Assembly: GCA_023078685.1 (NCBI GenBank)
Contig: JALGAS010000002.1
Location: 5,146,001-5,210,000, forward strand
Source: Neopestalotiopsis rosae
Lineage: Eukaryota; Ascomycota; Sordariomycetes; Amphisphaeriales; Sporocadaceae
Direction: 5' to 3'
DNA length: 64,000 bases
Shown: positions 48,871 through 59,600 of the stretch, one piece after another
Numbering within the stretch: position 1 is the stretch's first letter
Layout of the letters: the number at the start of each line of letters is the position of its first letter
The notes under the pieces: generated by a model
Databases searched by the model: none
What the model saw: only the letters and a program-made list of their open reading frames with translations
What the model was told of the DNA's origin: nothing
Program-made: the position numbers and the translations under genes

Positions 48871-49598
48871 ATGGCCGAGAAAGCAACCATCTCCGTGCTT
48901 TGCTCCGGAAATGGATCCAACTTGCAGGCATTGATTGACAACTGCGCAAGCGGTGTCATTCCGGGCCAGATTATCAAAGTCACCGTGGACAAGAAGGATG
49001 CCTATGCTGTGAAGCGGGCCGAGGCCGCAGGTATCCCGACCGACTACTTCAACAAGGTCAACCAGAAGTTTGTCGCCGCAGGAGAGAAGGACCCCGAGAA
49101 AGTCAGAGAGGGACGTTCCAAGTACGATGCTGCACTGGCCGAGAGGATACTCAAGGACAAGCCCGAGCTCGTCGTCCTGGCTGGCTTTATGCACGTCTTC
49201 AGCGCAAGCTTCCTACGACCCTTGGCAGAGGCCGGTGTGGACTGCATCAACCTTCATCCGTGAGTTGTGATCCATCTCTACAGGCGGAGAATTGATGGCT
49301 AATTTTTCATATTTGTAGTGCCAAGCCTGGCTGCTACGATGGTGCTGGGGCCATCAAGAGAGCCTATGCAGACTTCCAGGCTGGTGTATTGCCCAACAAC
49401 ACCACTGGAATCATGGTCCACCATGTGATCGAGCAAGTAGACCGAGGTTCCCCGATTCTGGTCAGAGATGTTGTCATTGAAGCTGGCGAGAGTCTGGAGC
49501 AGCTCGAAGCCAAGATGCATGGAGTCGAGCATGAGTTGATTGTAGAGGCTACCGCCATCAAGGCGAAGGAGGCTATTGCCAAGAAAGCGTCGTCGTGA
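48871..49598 (+). CDS. ADE8: Phosphoribosylglycinamide formyltransferase (GAR transformylase)
   Basis: It transfers a formyl group from 10-formyltetrahydrofolate to GAR, the third step of de novo purine synthesis. Two exons, 48871-49259 and 49319-49598, with a 59-base intron, give 222 residues. The substrate loop CSGNGSNLQAL lies at 11-21. The catalytic Asn127 and His129 lie in INLHP, with the intron cutting inside the Pro130 codon. Asp171 in EQVDRGSPI completes the triad. The HPAKPG sequence replaces the bacterial HPSLLP motif, as in fungal enzymes. It is a monofunctional enzyme, as in yeast, unlike the animal trifunctional protein. The frame is open for 111 codons upstream to an ATG at 48538, but the family begins at MAEKATISVL, so I start at 48871. 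Confidence 0.95.
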
Positions 49599-50843
49599 GA
49601 TATCAAGAAGCTGTGTCTTCAATGAACAAATGAGGACTTAGATACTCCGAAATTTGGGCACAAATTGCTTCATACATCGGTTCAGCTTGACCAACGTACC
49701 ATTCTGAACAACAAGGAATAATGAGTACCTGGGTTCGATCATGGCAAATCCACACTGACAAATTCAGCATCTGCATCACCCTGTCTCTTTCCCATTCCTC
49801 TTTCTCAATTGACTGGTCTGCGAAAAGCAGCTTTGACACTTTGAGTGGCGGTTTCCCTCGTCTCATACTCGTATAGCACATGGCAGAGCGGATAGTGCAA
49901 AGAAAGGTACCTAGGTAGGCTCGGTTCCAGCTTCCGAGACTGAAATCTCGTGATGACAGGAAATGACTCACCTGACTTCCAGAGTGAAGACCTCAAGGTA
50001 GTAATATTATGTCATCTCCGTGTTGTAAGAAAGGTGATCATTTGCTGCGGCATATTCACGACCATTGAATCGGGTATTAGCTAATAAGTATGTACGTACC
50101 TAGTTACAATAGGATTCTGTTAGCACCGGACAAGCCAGTGCCAGTGGGCTGTTTAGTGCGAGGCACAGCCAAGGCAGAACACTAGGTTAGGCATACTTGA
50201 CTCCTGACATTCCAAGCAATTGTTATTCCCGATCGAGCGACCGAATTGGGCCGTTCTTACATACTACGATCATAATCGACCCACTGCACCTTCTCCAGAT
50301 ACTAACGTCCTCTTTTCACGCGGTATCCGCTTGTTGTGTACATATTCATATTTCTCCAACCAATAAACTCCAACACCGAATCACGGGATACCGGATTCCA
50401 ACTTTCAAGTCATTCATTTGTCTCTTCCCTCATTAGTTCGGACCGACCAAGTTTGGCCATCACCGACTTAAAACCTTCTTGTTTGTGGTGATTGTGAGTA
50501 ACACGCGGTTTGATTCCACCAACGCCGCACGTCTCGGCCACTCGAACTTGCCTACACTACCTGTCACATTGGACATCTCTTCTGCTTTCTCTCCCCTCTT
50601 TTTCTCTTTTCCAGCAGCCCAAAAACAAATTGCACCACCTACTCTGCTGGTAAGACAACACTACTTAGTCATCATTGAACGAAACATCGCCTGCCACCTA
50701 GCTAACATTGACCATATAGCAGAGAAGTATCCTAGTTTCACCTTCCGCCACACTGAACCAGGTGAACGCTGTCATTCACTTGGGACTTGCGAGGGCCTTT
50801 CAGCACTGTGAATCGTAATTCATCGTCTCGTATCGTAGCAATA
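49599..50843. other. GAR transformylase 3' region and promoter of the next gene
   Basis: The stretch follows one plus-strand gene and precedes another. The part near 50571-50620 is pyrimidine-rich (TCTTCTGCTTTCTCTCC) and could mark the promoter of the 308-residue gene. No gene is visible. Confidence 0.5.
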
Positions 50844-51770
50844 ATGGACGAATCACCACCACCCCCATACTCTCCAGCTGCGCCTACTTCCACCAATCCA
50901 TCATCAGAGCTTCGTCCCAATAGCCTGACTGACCTGGACAACCAAATCCACTTATTACTCGCAAACCTCCCATACGAGATACAGCAAAACCAGCAAGCGC
51001 ATAATGAGCGAGAAATCGAACTCGATATTCAAATCTTGAATCAAGTGAGGCCCGCCATCAAGGAGTTTCTCCAAGGACTATGCGGAGCGCACCCTACCCC
51101 TTCGCAGGCCAGCTTGGCTCTGCTCCCTAGAGCTGCCGTACCCGCCGATGCTAAATGCACCGAGTTTGAAGAAATGTCCAAGCGGGGAGAGATTGGTAGG
51201 GTCGTCCGACTCGATATAGCGCAAGACCTGGAGCATGGGGACGTGAAAACCACTAAAGGTCCGCGGCTTGATATCAAGGATAAATCGGCAGAGCAAGATA
51301 ACAGGGACTGGAAGGCGCGGGAGTCTCCGGGTACAGGAGACGCTTGTCCCGGCCTCTTGTGGTGGTCGAATGAGGAGTTCACCAAACGACTTGTGGCCCA
51401 TCTCGGTAAGGGGGTCACCATACCGGCCTCCGCATCCTCGACAGCCAATTCGAGAAATCCGGTGGCAAAAGCACAAGCATCCTCTCCCAGTCGTATGGCA
51501 CAGGAAACACCACTTCCCGAAAATGCAGTCCGAAGGTCCTGGCGTGCCCGCTGGCTATCAAGATCAGCAACACCGTCCCCAAGCCACTCGAATGTATCGG
51601 CTGAATCTGATCTACATAACAGCGAGACTGCGGTTGATGAGCGTCCGCCAGACAAATTAGTGATGAAGTATGATGCCAGAATAGTAACATTTCGATACGA
51701 GAATGATTTTGGAATATTCGAGAGTACGAGTGGCTGGGCAATTGTAGCCACAGTACAATTTGAAAAATAG
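50844..51770 (+). CDS. Hypothetical proline-rich protein with an N-terminal PPxY motif
   Basis: A single open frame of 308 residues from an ATG at 50844, which I do not recognise. It opens with DESPPPPYSP, a PPxY motif of the type bound by WW domains of Rsp5/Nedd4 ubiquitin ligases. A helical, Gln/Glu-rich segment follows (about 30-80, LLANLPYEIQQNQQAHNERE). The middle contains PGLLWWSNEEFTKRL (about 168-182), and the next part is Ser/Pro-rich with RRSWRARWLSR. The last 45 residues look folded (MKYDARIVTFRYENDFGIFE). No transmembrane segment or signal peptide is visible. The length of the frame, its low-complexity order and its isolation support a real gene. Confidence 0.7.
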   Translation: MDESPPPPYSPAAPTSTNPSSELRPNSLTDLDNQIHLLLANLPYEIQQNQQAHNEREIELDIQILNQVRPAIKEFLQGLCGAHPTPSQASLALLPRAAVPADAKCTEFEEMSKRGEIGRVVRLDIAQDLEHGDVKTTKGPRLDIKDKSAEQDNRDWKARESPGTGDACPGLLWWSNEEFTKRLVAHLGKGVTIPASASSTANSRNPVAKAQASSPSRMAQETPLPENAVRRSWRARWLSRSATPSPSHSNVSAESDLHNSETAVDERPPDKLVMKYDARIVTFRYENDFGIFESTSGWAIVATVQFEK

Positions 51771-52035
51771 GAACACAGTTTTAGCGGTATAAGCAATATA
51801 CGTTGTAGCATTTTGATTCGATGACTATTCGTCACGGCCACTTTGAGGCAGGCATGTGTCGAACATCGCACTTGAAGGATCTGGCTAAGAGAAATAACCA
51901 ATTATCATTGGTAGACCATTTGGTACCATGACAGTCATTCAAGTCTTAGCAAGAATGAGAAGAAGGCAGCTTAGTTATGTATATAGATGTAAACTCAGGC
52001 TGGCCCTCAACCTTTGTTTCTATGAACACAGAGAT
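51771..52035. other. Short convergent spacer
   Basis: This short 3'-3' spacer lies between the hypothetical gene (plus) and the transporter (minus). I see nothing in it beyond ordinary AT-rich sequence. Confidence 0.6.
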
Positions 52036-53607
52036 TTAGTCACTCTCCTGCGGCCGTAAAATCCCCAGATCAATATCACCACTCTCACAAAGATCTTCTG
52101 CATCCTCTCCATCGACATCGGCAAGGATTGGAACATTCTCACCACCGGGCAGAGCAGCGTCCACTCCCACCACCACCCTCACAGATGACGACAATGATGA
52201 CTCGAGATCATTTCTTCCTAGACATCCATTCTCATCCGCTATAGCCCTACCATCGTCTACTCCCCGTCCCTTGCTGAGAGCCACCCACAGCGCACTCCCG
52301 ACCACCAGCGCGCAGCCCGCGACGCTGACCCAGCCCATGACCTGCCCGAAAATGAAGCGATCGAAAAAAGCAGCGAACAGGACGTGAGTATAAATCATGG
52401 CGGTGGCCCGGTTACTCTTTTCCCTGGACAGACCGGCCGCGAGAAAGAACTGCGTGCCAAAGCCGGCGAGACCGACGGCCAGCAACAGTCCACACTGTCG
52501 GGGCCCCGACGGCAGCGCGAACCGCAGCTGGCCACCTCGGGCGACAGCATCATCATCATCTTCTTGCCCTTGTCCGTAGCCGAGCACCGGCGCCACGGCC
52601 AGCGTCGAGATGGACACCACGGAGCAAAAGAGGCTAAAGTAGTTTACGCTGATGAGCGGGTGGGCGCGCGGCCCGATGCTCCGGAGCGACGTTATGGCCA
52701 CGGCGCCGCCCATGACGCCCAGCAGACCCATGCCCACGCCGCTCAGGCGCTCGGCCACGGTCGGGACGTATTCCAGACCCCTGCGGACAACATCTTCGAC
52801 AATGATGGTGTTGTTATTGTTGTCAACCACGGAAGCAGCGGCATCGGTTGCCGGAGCCCCTGGAGACGACGACGATAACAACGATATGGGCCGAGTGATC
52901 AGGACCACGCCAGCCAGCGCCAGGTAGCTGCCAATCTGCTCGCGCCTGGTAAACGGCTCTCTGAGGAAGATCCGGCACAAATAGCCCGCAAGATTGGGAG
53001 CCAGGAAGCTAATGACGGTCGCCTCGGCGAGGGGCAGGTAGATAATGGAGCACCACATGCCGTAGAGGCCGACGAAGCCGGAGAGGGCCCGGAGGACGAG
53101 CAGCGGGCGGATGTCCCGGGACCCCCACGGCCCGTCCGGGACGGGGCGGTACCGCATATAGACAAAAGAAACGAGGACAGTGGCCACCATCCGGGCGCAG
53201 AGGATTTGCATCGGATGGAGGTCGTCGAGCTCGAGCAAGCGTGCCGACAGGTTCATGTTGGCACCAAAGAACTGTGACAGGATGATGAGGAATGGTCCAC
53301 CATTTTGCTGCCATTGGAAGGAGAAGAACGAATGGACCTTCTCCTTGAACGTCCTTCTCTCGTGGGAAGAAGACCTCCAGTATGGGGACGGGGATGGTCC
53401 CCTAGACGAACTCATCGGTGTAAGTCGTCCATCGCAGGAGAAGGGGCTGAGGCAGTGCTGTCGAAAGTCACTGGCATCTGCGGATCCACATGCAGCGCCA
53501 GTATCTTTTGTTGACTTATTGGAATTGAAATTCAGTATATTGTCTTGAGGTATCTCGAGGTTTGTTTTCGTATGGGAAATGTCGGGGTTTACAAGAGGAA
53601 ACGACAT
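52036..53607 (-). CDS. EamA/DMT-superfamily membrane transporter
   Basis: A single exon of 523 residues starting at an ATG at 53607. A hydrophilic N-terminus (about 1-100) precedes a tandem of two EamA-type modules of about five helices each. The first (about 104-255) contains GANMNLSARLLE, the helix MVATVLVSFVYM, LRALSGFVGLYGMW and the conserved LPLAEATVISFLAPNLAGYL. The loop between modules is rich in Asn and Asp (VVDNNNNTIIVEDV). The second module (about 290-445) contains the RSIGPRAHPLISVNYFSLF block, and YTHVLFAAFFDRFIFGQ near its end. The tail is acidic and Ser-rich. Fungal relatives are drug/metabolite exporters or nucleotide-sugar-like carriers; the substrate cannot be named. Confidence 0.9.
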   Translation of the reverse strand: MSFPLVNPDISHTKTNLEIPQDNILNFNSNKSTKDTGAACGSADASDFRQHCLSPFSCDGRLTPMSSSRGPSPSPYWRSSSHERRTFKEKVHSFFSFQWQQNGGPFLIILSQFFGANMNLSARLLELDDLHPMQILCARMVATVLVSFVYMRYRPVPDGPWGSRDIRPLLVLRALSGFVGLYGMWCSIIYLPLAEATVISFLAPNLAGYLCRIFLREPFTRREQIGSYLALAGVVLITRPISLLSSSSPGAPATDAAASVVDNNNNTIIVEDVVRRGLEYVPTVAERLSGVGMGLLGVMGGAVAITSLRSIGPRAHPLISVNYFSLFCSVVSISTLAVAPVLGYGQGQEDDDDAVARGGQLRFALPSGPRQCGLLLAVGLAGFGTQFFLAAGLSREKSNRATAMIYTHVLFAAFFDRFIFGQVMGWVSVAGCALVVGSALWVALSKGRGVDDGRAIADENGCLGRNDLESSLSSSVRVVVGVDAALPGGENVPILADVDGEDAEDLCESGDIDLGILRPQESD

Positions 53608-55070
53608 GATAACTCGGGGCCATCACAATTCACGTTCTGTAGCTGAAGAGGGAGAAATAATTCTATAAAATTGTCAAGACCTTGGAAATCGTTTCCCAGC
53701 TCTCTATAATGAAGTGAATGCCAGAGGAATAACCACTGAATTGCAAAAACACACCAAAGTCAGAACAAGCAGACGAGACTTGTGTGAAATCGGTAGTCGT
53801 TGGAACCAAAATACAGAGCGAGAACAGCAGAATGGAGCAGCTGGCAATGGACTCGAGTCAAAGCCAGCTTGAAAATTGTTCAAGACTAGCAACTGCGGAA
53901 TTATGTATTGTGATCTCTTGATGCGGCCCAATCCCCTTCAACCCGAGTGGACGAACTGCATGTGCCTCCGATTATGCCCAGTGATCGACGACATTGGGGC
54001 TATTTCTGAACGAAACCTGCAGCATAGCATCATGGATCTAAACCCATAGCGTTTGCAACAAAGAGTAATCGGAGTAAGCCTCAACTCTCATAGGCCAGTC
54101 CCGAGGTCAGTGTCGCAGTCTCCGTGCAAGCTTCTACTCGTTACCCCGATACCGCACCCTTCCTAGCCGATGGGGGTATACCCCCGCGGGGGTCAAACCG
54201 AACATAAGAGATAGTCAAAAGTCAAATTGGCTTTTCGGGACGGCCGCAATCCGGGGATTGCGGCTCCGATTTCCGGAAATAAGGCACCATTCCAACGTTG
54301 TCATTTTGTCTTCACGGGCTTTCTTGTATGTAACGGCATGAATTTGTACATCCATAACTCAATAGAATTAGTAGACTTCTGCGAATTTGGTTCCTTCTGC
54401 AGCTTCGTTCAGACGAGCACAGGAGAATTGGGAACTGTGCTTCCGTAGCATTTACACTACTTGAATATGAGCCAGGAACCATATCGTGCTGATACAACTC
54501 GCATTCTCTCCTGCTGTCGAAGCGTCCCGACGAAGGCCTGTAACTTTCATAATTGACATCCAAGAACTCTTGCAAACTGCAGATCTTTTACGTGACTATT
54601 GAATAGTTTCGCGGATTTCCCGGATGATGTTGTAGAGCCGGCGGAGGTAGTGATATAGCGCTGATGCGACTTCGACGAAGTAGTATACAGCCATCATGAG
54701 GCTATCAAGAAAGCGGCATGAAACTCCAAAGCGGCCCAGGTAAGACCTCTTGGCTATGAAACGAATAGCCAGACAAGCACAGTGATTATGGATCCGGCAA
54801 GGGCCCAGTGACAATCATGGACGATTTGCTGGCCTAATTTCTGCCAGGGCGACTGTGTTTGTGTACGCAAAAGGCTGCAAAGCGTGTTGAGGGCTTTGGC
54901 AATGATAGGAACCAATACAGAGGTCAGGCCGGCTCAGCTTGACATTGCAAGGATACAGACAAGACTTAGTTCCTACAGCCTGGTTGGGTGGTATCCTTTT
55001 CGGTGCTGAAAATCTTGTCTCATACCCATCGGGGTTTGTTTGTTGCAACGCTTGCCTCGGGCGCATCGTT
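53608..55070. other. Transporter promoter and TAF13 3' region
   Basis: The stretch lies between two minus-strand genes. It holds the palindrome cluster at 54172-54280, about 565-673 bases upstream of the transporter ATG. Otherwise it shows no gene. Confidence 0.5.
54172..54280. promoter_or_regulatory. Palindrome cluster, possible Zn2Cys6 operator region
   Basis: Four perfect inverted repeats occur within 109 bases. GGGGGTATACCCCC (54172-54185) shares its right arm with ACCCCCGCGGGGGT (54180-54193). CCGCAATCC-GG-GGATTGCGG follows at 54244-54263 and ATTTCCGGAAAT at 54269-54280. The first two could form mutually exclusive hairpins. The last two carry CGG/CCG triplets in the arrangement bound by Zn2Cys6 dimers. 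Nearest gene start is the EamA transporter on minus. Function is inferred. Confidence 0.45.
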
Positions 55071-55664
55071 TCAGCCGACCTTTCTCTTCTTGATTTGCTG
55101 ACTGGCTTCGAGGATATCCTCATCGTCGTCGATATCGTCGAATAGTTCCTCCTCGTCGGCAGCCGCCCGCTTCTTACTCGATCCCGCCGCGCCACTACTG
55201 CCACCAGCGCCGCCGACGCCGCCAGTGCCATCGTCCTTGCCCTGGTTCTGAAGCACAGCATCGTCGTCGCCGCCAAAGGTCTTGCGCATCTTGGTGATCT
55301 CCTTGCGCTTTTCGAACATGGTGCGAATTCTACCAAGGTACTCGGGCTGGCGGCGTAGGGAGAATTCAAAGTCGTCGAACTTGAGCTTCTGGCGGCCAGC
55401 AACGCTAGCATGTCGGCTCGCCTCAAAGCATATACCCTCCAGAAACTCGGTCATGATCTCGTCCATGACACGAACGGTCTCGGGGAGGGGGTTCGCGACG
55501 TCGCCATAAGCATACATCAAGGCAGCAACTGCGTGGACGTGTCAGTAGGCCATTTGAGATCGGATGGGTCATCGCTACTGCTGCGCAACTGGTCGAGGCT
55601 TACGGTCTTTCGCGGGAAACGTCTCCTTGCCCACATTCTTGCCAGCGCGTGCACGAGGCTCCAT
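55071..55664 (-). CDS. TAF13: TFIID subunit TAF13
   Basis: A histone-fold subunit of TFIID that pairs with TAF11 and contacts TBP. Two exons, 55664-55604 and 55528-55071, with a 75-base intron, give 172 residues. The fold covers about residues 18-105, with LAALMYAYGDVANPLPETVRVMDEIMTEF, then the helix containing LKFDDFEFSLRRQPEYLGRI, matching the TFIID-18 family. The C-terminal part is Gly/Ser-rich and then strongly acidic (DEEELFDDIDDDEDI), ending in KKRKVG, a nuclear-localisation-like end. The short first exon (20 codons plus one base) contains the ATG at 55664. It is divergent from KSH1, sharing a 555-base upstream region. Confidence 0.92.
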
Positions 55665-56219
55665 GGCGATGAAGAGGTTCTGTTGATGCAATCGAATACG
55701 TTGGTCGGGCTGGGGTTTGTGGGAATGCTGCGGACAAATGCAGAGCCGCAAACTGTCCAAGTAGTTTATACTGACTTCAGTCGATCGCGAGGCTGAAGGC
55801 AAGGGACAGCTTGGAGTGCATGGGGTGGGTTGGACTGTGTCTGTAGCTTCTTTGCTTTTTCCTGAATTATGACGGAAGAAGCTCGCGCTGGGGTAGTGCT
55901 GGAAGTCGCAATTGGCAGCGGTTACAGTGGTACGCCAGGCTGGAGCTGGTTGGAGAAGGCGCGTTTGGTGCCTGAGATCCCGCGTTGATTAGTGGGGGTC
56001 CCTGCCCATGTGTCACTTCCAATCACAGGCGGTCCTTTCGCCAGCTGGCCCCTAAAGGCTGAATGAAGCTCGGCCATCTTTCTCTCTATGCCAGAGCTCA
56101 ACCACCGACGCCATCCACGAACCTGTGATACCAACGGAAACGACGACGACTCATTAACGATCACGTACACGCCCTTTCAATATTCTTTCACTTGACAGAC
56201 TCGGGGATCATAGGCGAAA
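55665..56219. promoter_or_regulatory. Shared bidirectional promoter region of TAF13 and KSH1
   Basis: The 555 bases between the two divergent ATGs must contain both promoters. I see no TATA box in the usual position for either gene, as expected for housekeeping genes. Confidence 0.6.
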
Positions 56220-56644
56220 ATGGTAAGCGCATCACTGCAACGCCTGTCATGCGCCATAACCAGCTAACCGAGACTCAACAGACTGCGCTCTTCCACTTCC
56301 AGTCGCTACTGCTCGTCATTCTTCTGTCCATCTGTACGAGCACCTATCTCCATGGAATGTTCCCGACGTTCATAAACAACCATAAGCAAGGGTAAGATCG
56401 GGGAGCAGGGTCTCTGGGTTCATATGACACAATTGGAAGCTGACATTGGCCTGCGACGATAGCTTCATGGGTATGGTCTGGAAGGCAGCTCGGATAGGCG
56501 ACAGATTAAGTCCGTATATGAGTTTATGTTGTGTTTTCATGGCGGTAAGTTACTAGGCCCCCACAGCGATCAACATCACACAAATCCATGACGGTCCGGC
56601 GCTGACATCTTCTCTCCCAGGTTTCCATGTTGATTGGCAGCTAA
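56220..56644 (+). CDS. KSH1: Kish (KSH1/TMEM167) Golgi secretory-pathway membrane protein
   Basis: A small membrane protein of the early secretory pathway. Four coding exons, 56220-56222, 56282-56391, 56463-56544 and 56621-56644, with introns of 59, 71 and 76 bases, give 72 residues, the family length. The first coding exon is only the ATG, followed at once by GTAAGC; a CTAAC branch point precedes the CAACAG acceptor. The protein reads MTALFHFQSLLLVILLSICT, then a loop containing YLHGMFPTFINN, GFMGMVWKAARIGDRLSPY and a second hydrophobic helix ending in MLIGS. This follows the kish pattern ALFNFQSLLLVILLLICTCTY...WKSARIGERLSPW closely. Because the exons are short, no single open frame shows the gene. 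Confidence 0.93.
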
Positions 56645-59600
56645 AGGGAAACAAGGACGGACACACGGCGCATTCATGATTTGGGAAAAGGATCTGAGCG
56701 ATTATGCATGAGGTTTACGGCGTACGGAGCGACACGTATTGACAAGAGTAATGGAATGAAGTGAAGCAGACGACACGGGGCACTCAGCCAAACAAACATG
56801 CCTGGCACAACAAAATTGTCGCCCAAGCGGAACAGTATCGCTCTGGGCAAGGGAAGCCACGACGACGTTGTTACCATGCGAACCGTCACACAGATTTGTC
56901 CAACTTTCCTCCGGGGCTGATCCTCGGTGTCGTACGATGCCGTCTGTTGCGGAACTCCGAATCGTGAGTTTTTCAAAATCACATACAAGCTTCAACCAAC
57001 ACAGGTCAATTGTGTGGTCGTCTAGCGGATGCCAAAAGTGTTTGGTTTGCAGGGGGCTTGTCTGAGACTGTCATGTACACTTTTGATATCTTAAAAAGTA
57101 CATTGTTGTTTACTTGGCTGCCCTTGGTTCGGCTCGGAGATTACTGCTTCCCCCAGGGCTAAGAAAGACATTCCTAGGCATCCAGGGTTACAATCGTCTA
57201 CCCCAAGAGTAGCGCACGGGGAAACGAGGCTGCAATTGAGTCTATGATTGCCTGGACAGCGTTCGTTCATTATGATGTTACTTAGCACAGTGGCATTTCA
57301 GTCTGTTGGTTCGCGCTGCTCATGCTTGAAAAGCAGACACGGTGTAGAGCCCGTCCTTTGTCAGCATTTCTTCCGGAACGTACAATCGCCATGCAGGCTT
57401 ATAGGTGCATGTTGGCAGTAGCAAGTTCCCATGTTGAGTAATACCTGTAACGGCGTCGTATGCAGGCAGATTCTTTGTTCAACGTCGACATTGCATATGC
57501 TCGACGGATATATACGCATTAGGGACCGGAGCTGAACACATGCTCTCCCACACTGACACGAAAAAGAGTCAGAGCCTGACCACCATGACCGTATGATATT
57601 GCCAGGGAATTTCTGACGCGAGATGATGGCCAAGATGCGACAAAGTCCTACAACGATCTACCTGCCAGGCTCCGGGCCTGCGTTGAATCCTGCCGTCTGT
57701 GCTGAAATGAAGAAGAGTCACGGTTGCTGATCCCCGTTACCCGACATGGCCCTTGGTCTGCTTGGTTCTTCCTGGCGCTCGTGCTCGTGGTGGTGTGTGG
57801 TGTGGTTCCCGGATCTGAGGTGCACGGTTTATAGGTAGGCCAATTCATTTCCCCCGTCTAGTGTGCCCTTGAAGACGGAGATTCCGCCTGCATCATCAGT
57901 AGCTGCCAAGTTATCGTCGCGTCATTACAAGGTAGGCCGTACTTCTGCTGCTACCTTTTTGTTATTGTTGTCGGAGAAGATCCCCATAGGAAAAGCACAG
58001 GACCGGTCCTTCGGTCGGTTCGGGTCCTGCCGCGCAATTGTGGTAAGCAACCAGTCAGTGCCTGTTCCCTCTTTGTTTTATTTTCGGCTCCCGAACGACC
58101 CCTCGGAGCTACGGATCTGTACTATGGGATGCAAGGAATTTTGGATCTTTTATGCTCAGGATGCAACTACCTTGCCAGTATTACTAAATATCAGGTATTC
58201 TTTATCACATCAGCCAGTAGTAGTGGGTAGGCTTTTTGTCGGGGGAATCCACGCCTCTGTGCGGGTTTCAAGCATTGTTATGCATAGATCGCAAGCAGCT
58301 CCGAGGCGTGACAGGGCACAAGGCTGCTTGCGATGAAACGGACAGGCCTTGCCTTTTCAGCTCTTCACTGTTCTACCCTTTATTGCGTATTGCGCCCCGA
58401 GGTAGAGTCTCTAAAAGCTTACTTAAGTAATAAACCTCCGAAGGGGGGCCCGGCGCGGTCTCGTGGAAGAGTTCCAGAAGATCAGGCGAACTATGTCCCC
58501 TTCGTCTGATCAGCAAGAAGGTGAGCAGTGTGCTGTAACGTCGTACAACGCACACCTGGGCTGCTGCATGGACACGAGCCGGGATACCGTGGAGATCATG
58601 GAGTAAAAGGCGAGCTTGTGCCAACACGTTGCCAGCCAAACACAATGCCCAGAGTTATTGTTTTTGTGGTGTACCTCGGACACACGACGCAGTATGACCA
58701 CATTTTGGCCCGTTCTGCCCGTTTATTCAATGTTGACTCCATTTTTTGGGCTCGAATCCCAATGCGAGGCTTTTGCCAGACATCCTTTGAAAAAGACGGT
58801 ATGTATTCATGTGGGATTGGTGGATTGATGGATGAATGAGATGACGCAGAGAGCGCAGCGGCTCTTCCGAGATGACGAGAAGCCTCGCTGGAAGGTTACA
58901 GCGCAGACGCAGAATACCTGTGAGAATAGTAGTCCAATCGGTAGATAAGAACTGGTAGCTTGCGAGGTAGAAGGAGAGCCTTGGCGTTTTACATAGTATG
59001 TTGTCGCAGGTCAAAATACCCTTTCTCATGGTGAGGCCGCTTCGACGCAAATTGTTGTGATTATAACACACGAGCGTTGCAACAGAACTTAGACTCTCAA
59101 GTGATTCCCACATGGAGTGTAGTCGCCACACACAATCTCAAAGCCTCGCCGAGACTAGAGATGAGTTTGTTTTCCTTCGTTGCACGCTGTTACATACCCC
59201 AATACTACCCGACGTACCTAAGCAGCTAGGTAAGCAATTTGTTTCGTGACTCTAGGCTTTTTAGTCGGGTGATTAGGTCCGAGTCATGAGGAACATTCGA
59301 ACCGCGAACTGGTTGCTGGAAGACCTCGGGAGATGTCAATGAGGATGGGGGCAAGGCAAGGGGATGGGGGTCTGCGCAAAGAATTGGGTCCTCCGAAGAT
59401 TGTAAGGAAGGAATCTAAAAATTCCATGGAGCTTCTAGCTTCTGTAGCGGGTCTCCAGATGCTGGCAACCCTTGGGGCCAGGGCTTTCGTTGCGCTGTTG
59501 TCGTTCTGTCGTGTCGGCCCCATGTCAATCGGCAATGTGCGCCGATGTATCCGCAAAGCAATCGGGTACAATTGGTCTGGCTGCTAGAGTCCCCTTGGTA

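Noticed and set aside
54596..54814. 72-codon minus-strand frame near the transporter promoter
   Set aside because: It lacks an ATG start (begins at TTG) and shows no homology that I recognise.
57005..57065. tRNA box A-like GTGGTCGTCTAGCGG
   Set aside because: No GGTTCGA-type box B follows within tRNA distance.
57863..58336. 157-codon open frame on plus
   Set aside because: Composition is irregular, no domain is visible and no related frame or intron signals extend it.
58735..58775. tRNA T-arm-like sequence GGGCTCGAATCCC
   Set aside because: The required T at the start of the loop is C, and no D-arm, anticodon arm or matching acceptor stem is found at the proper distance.
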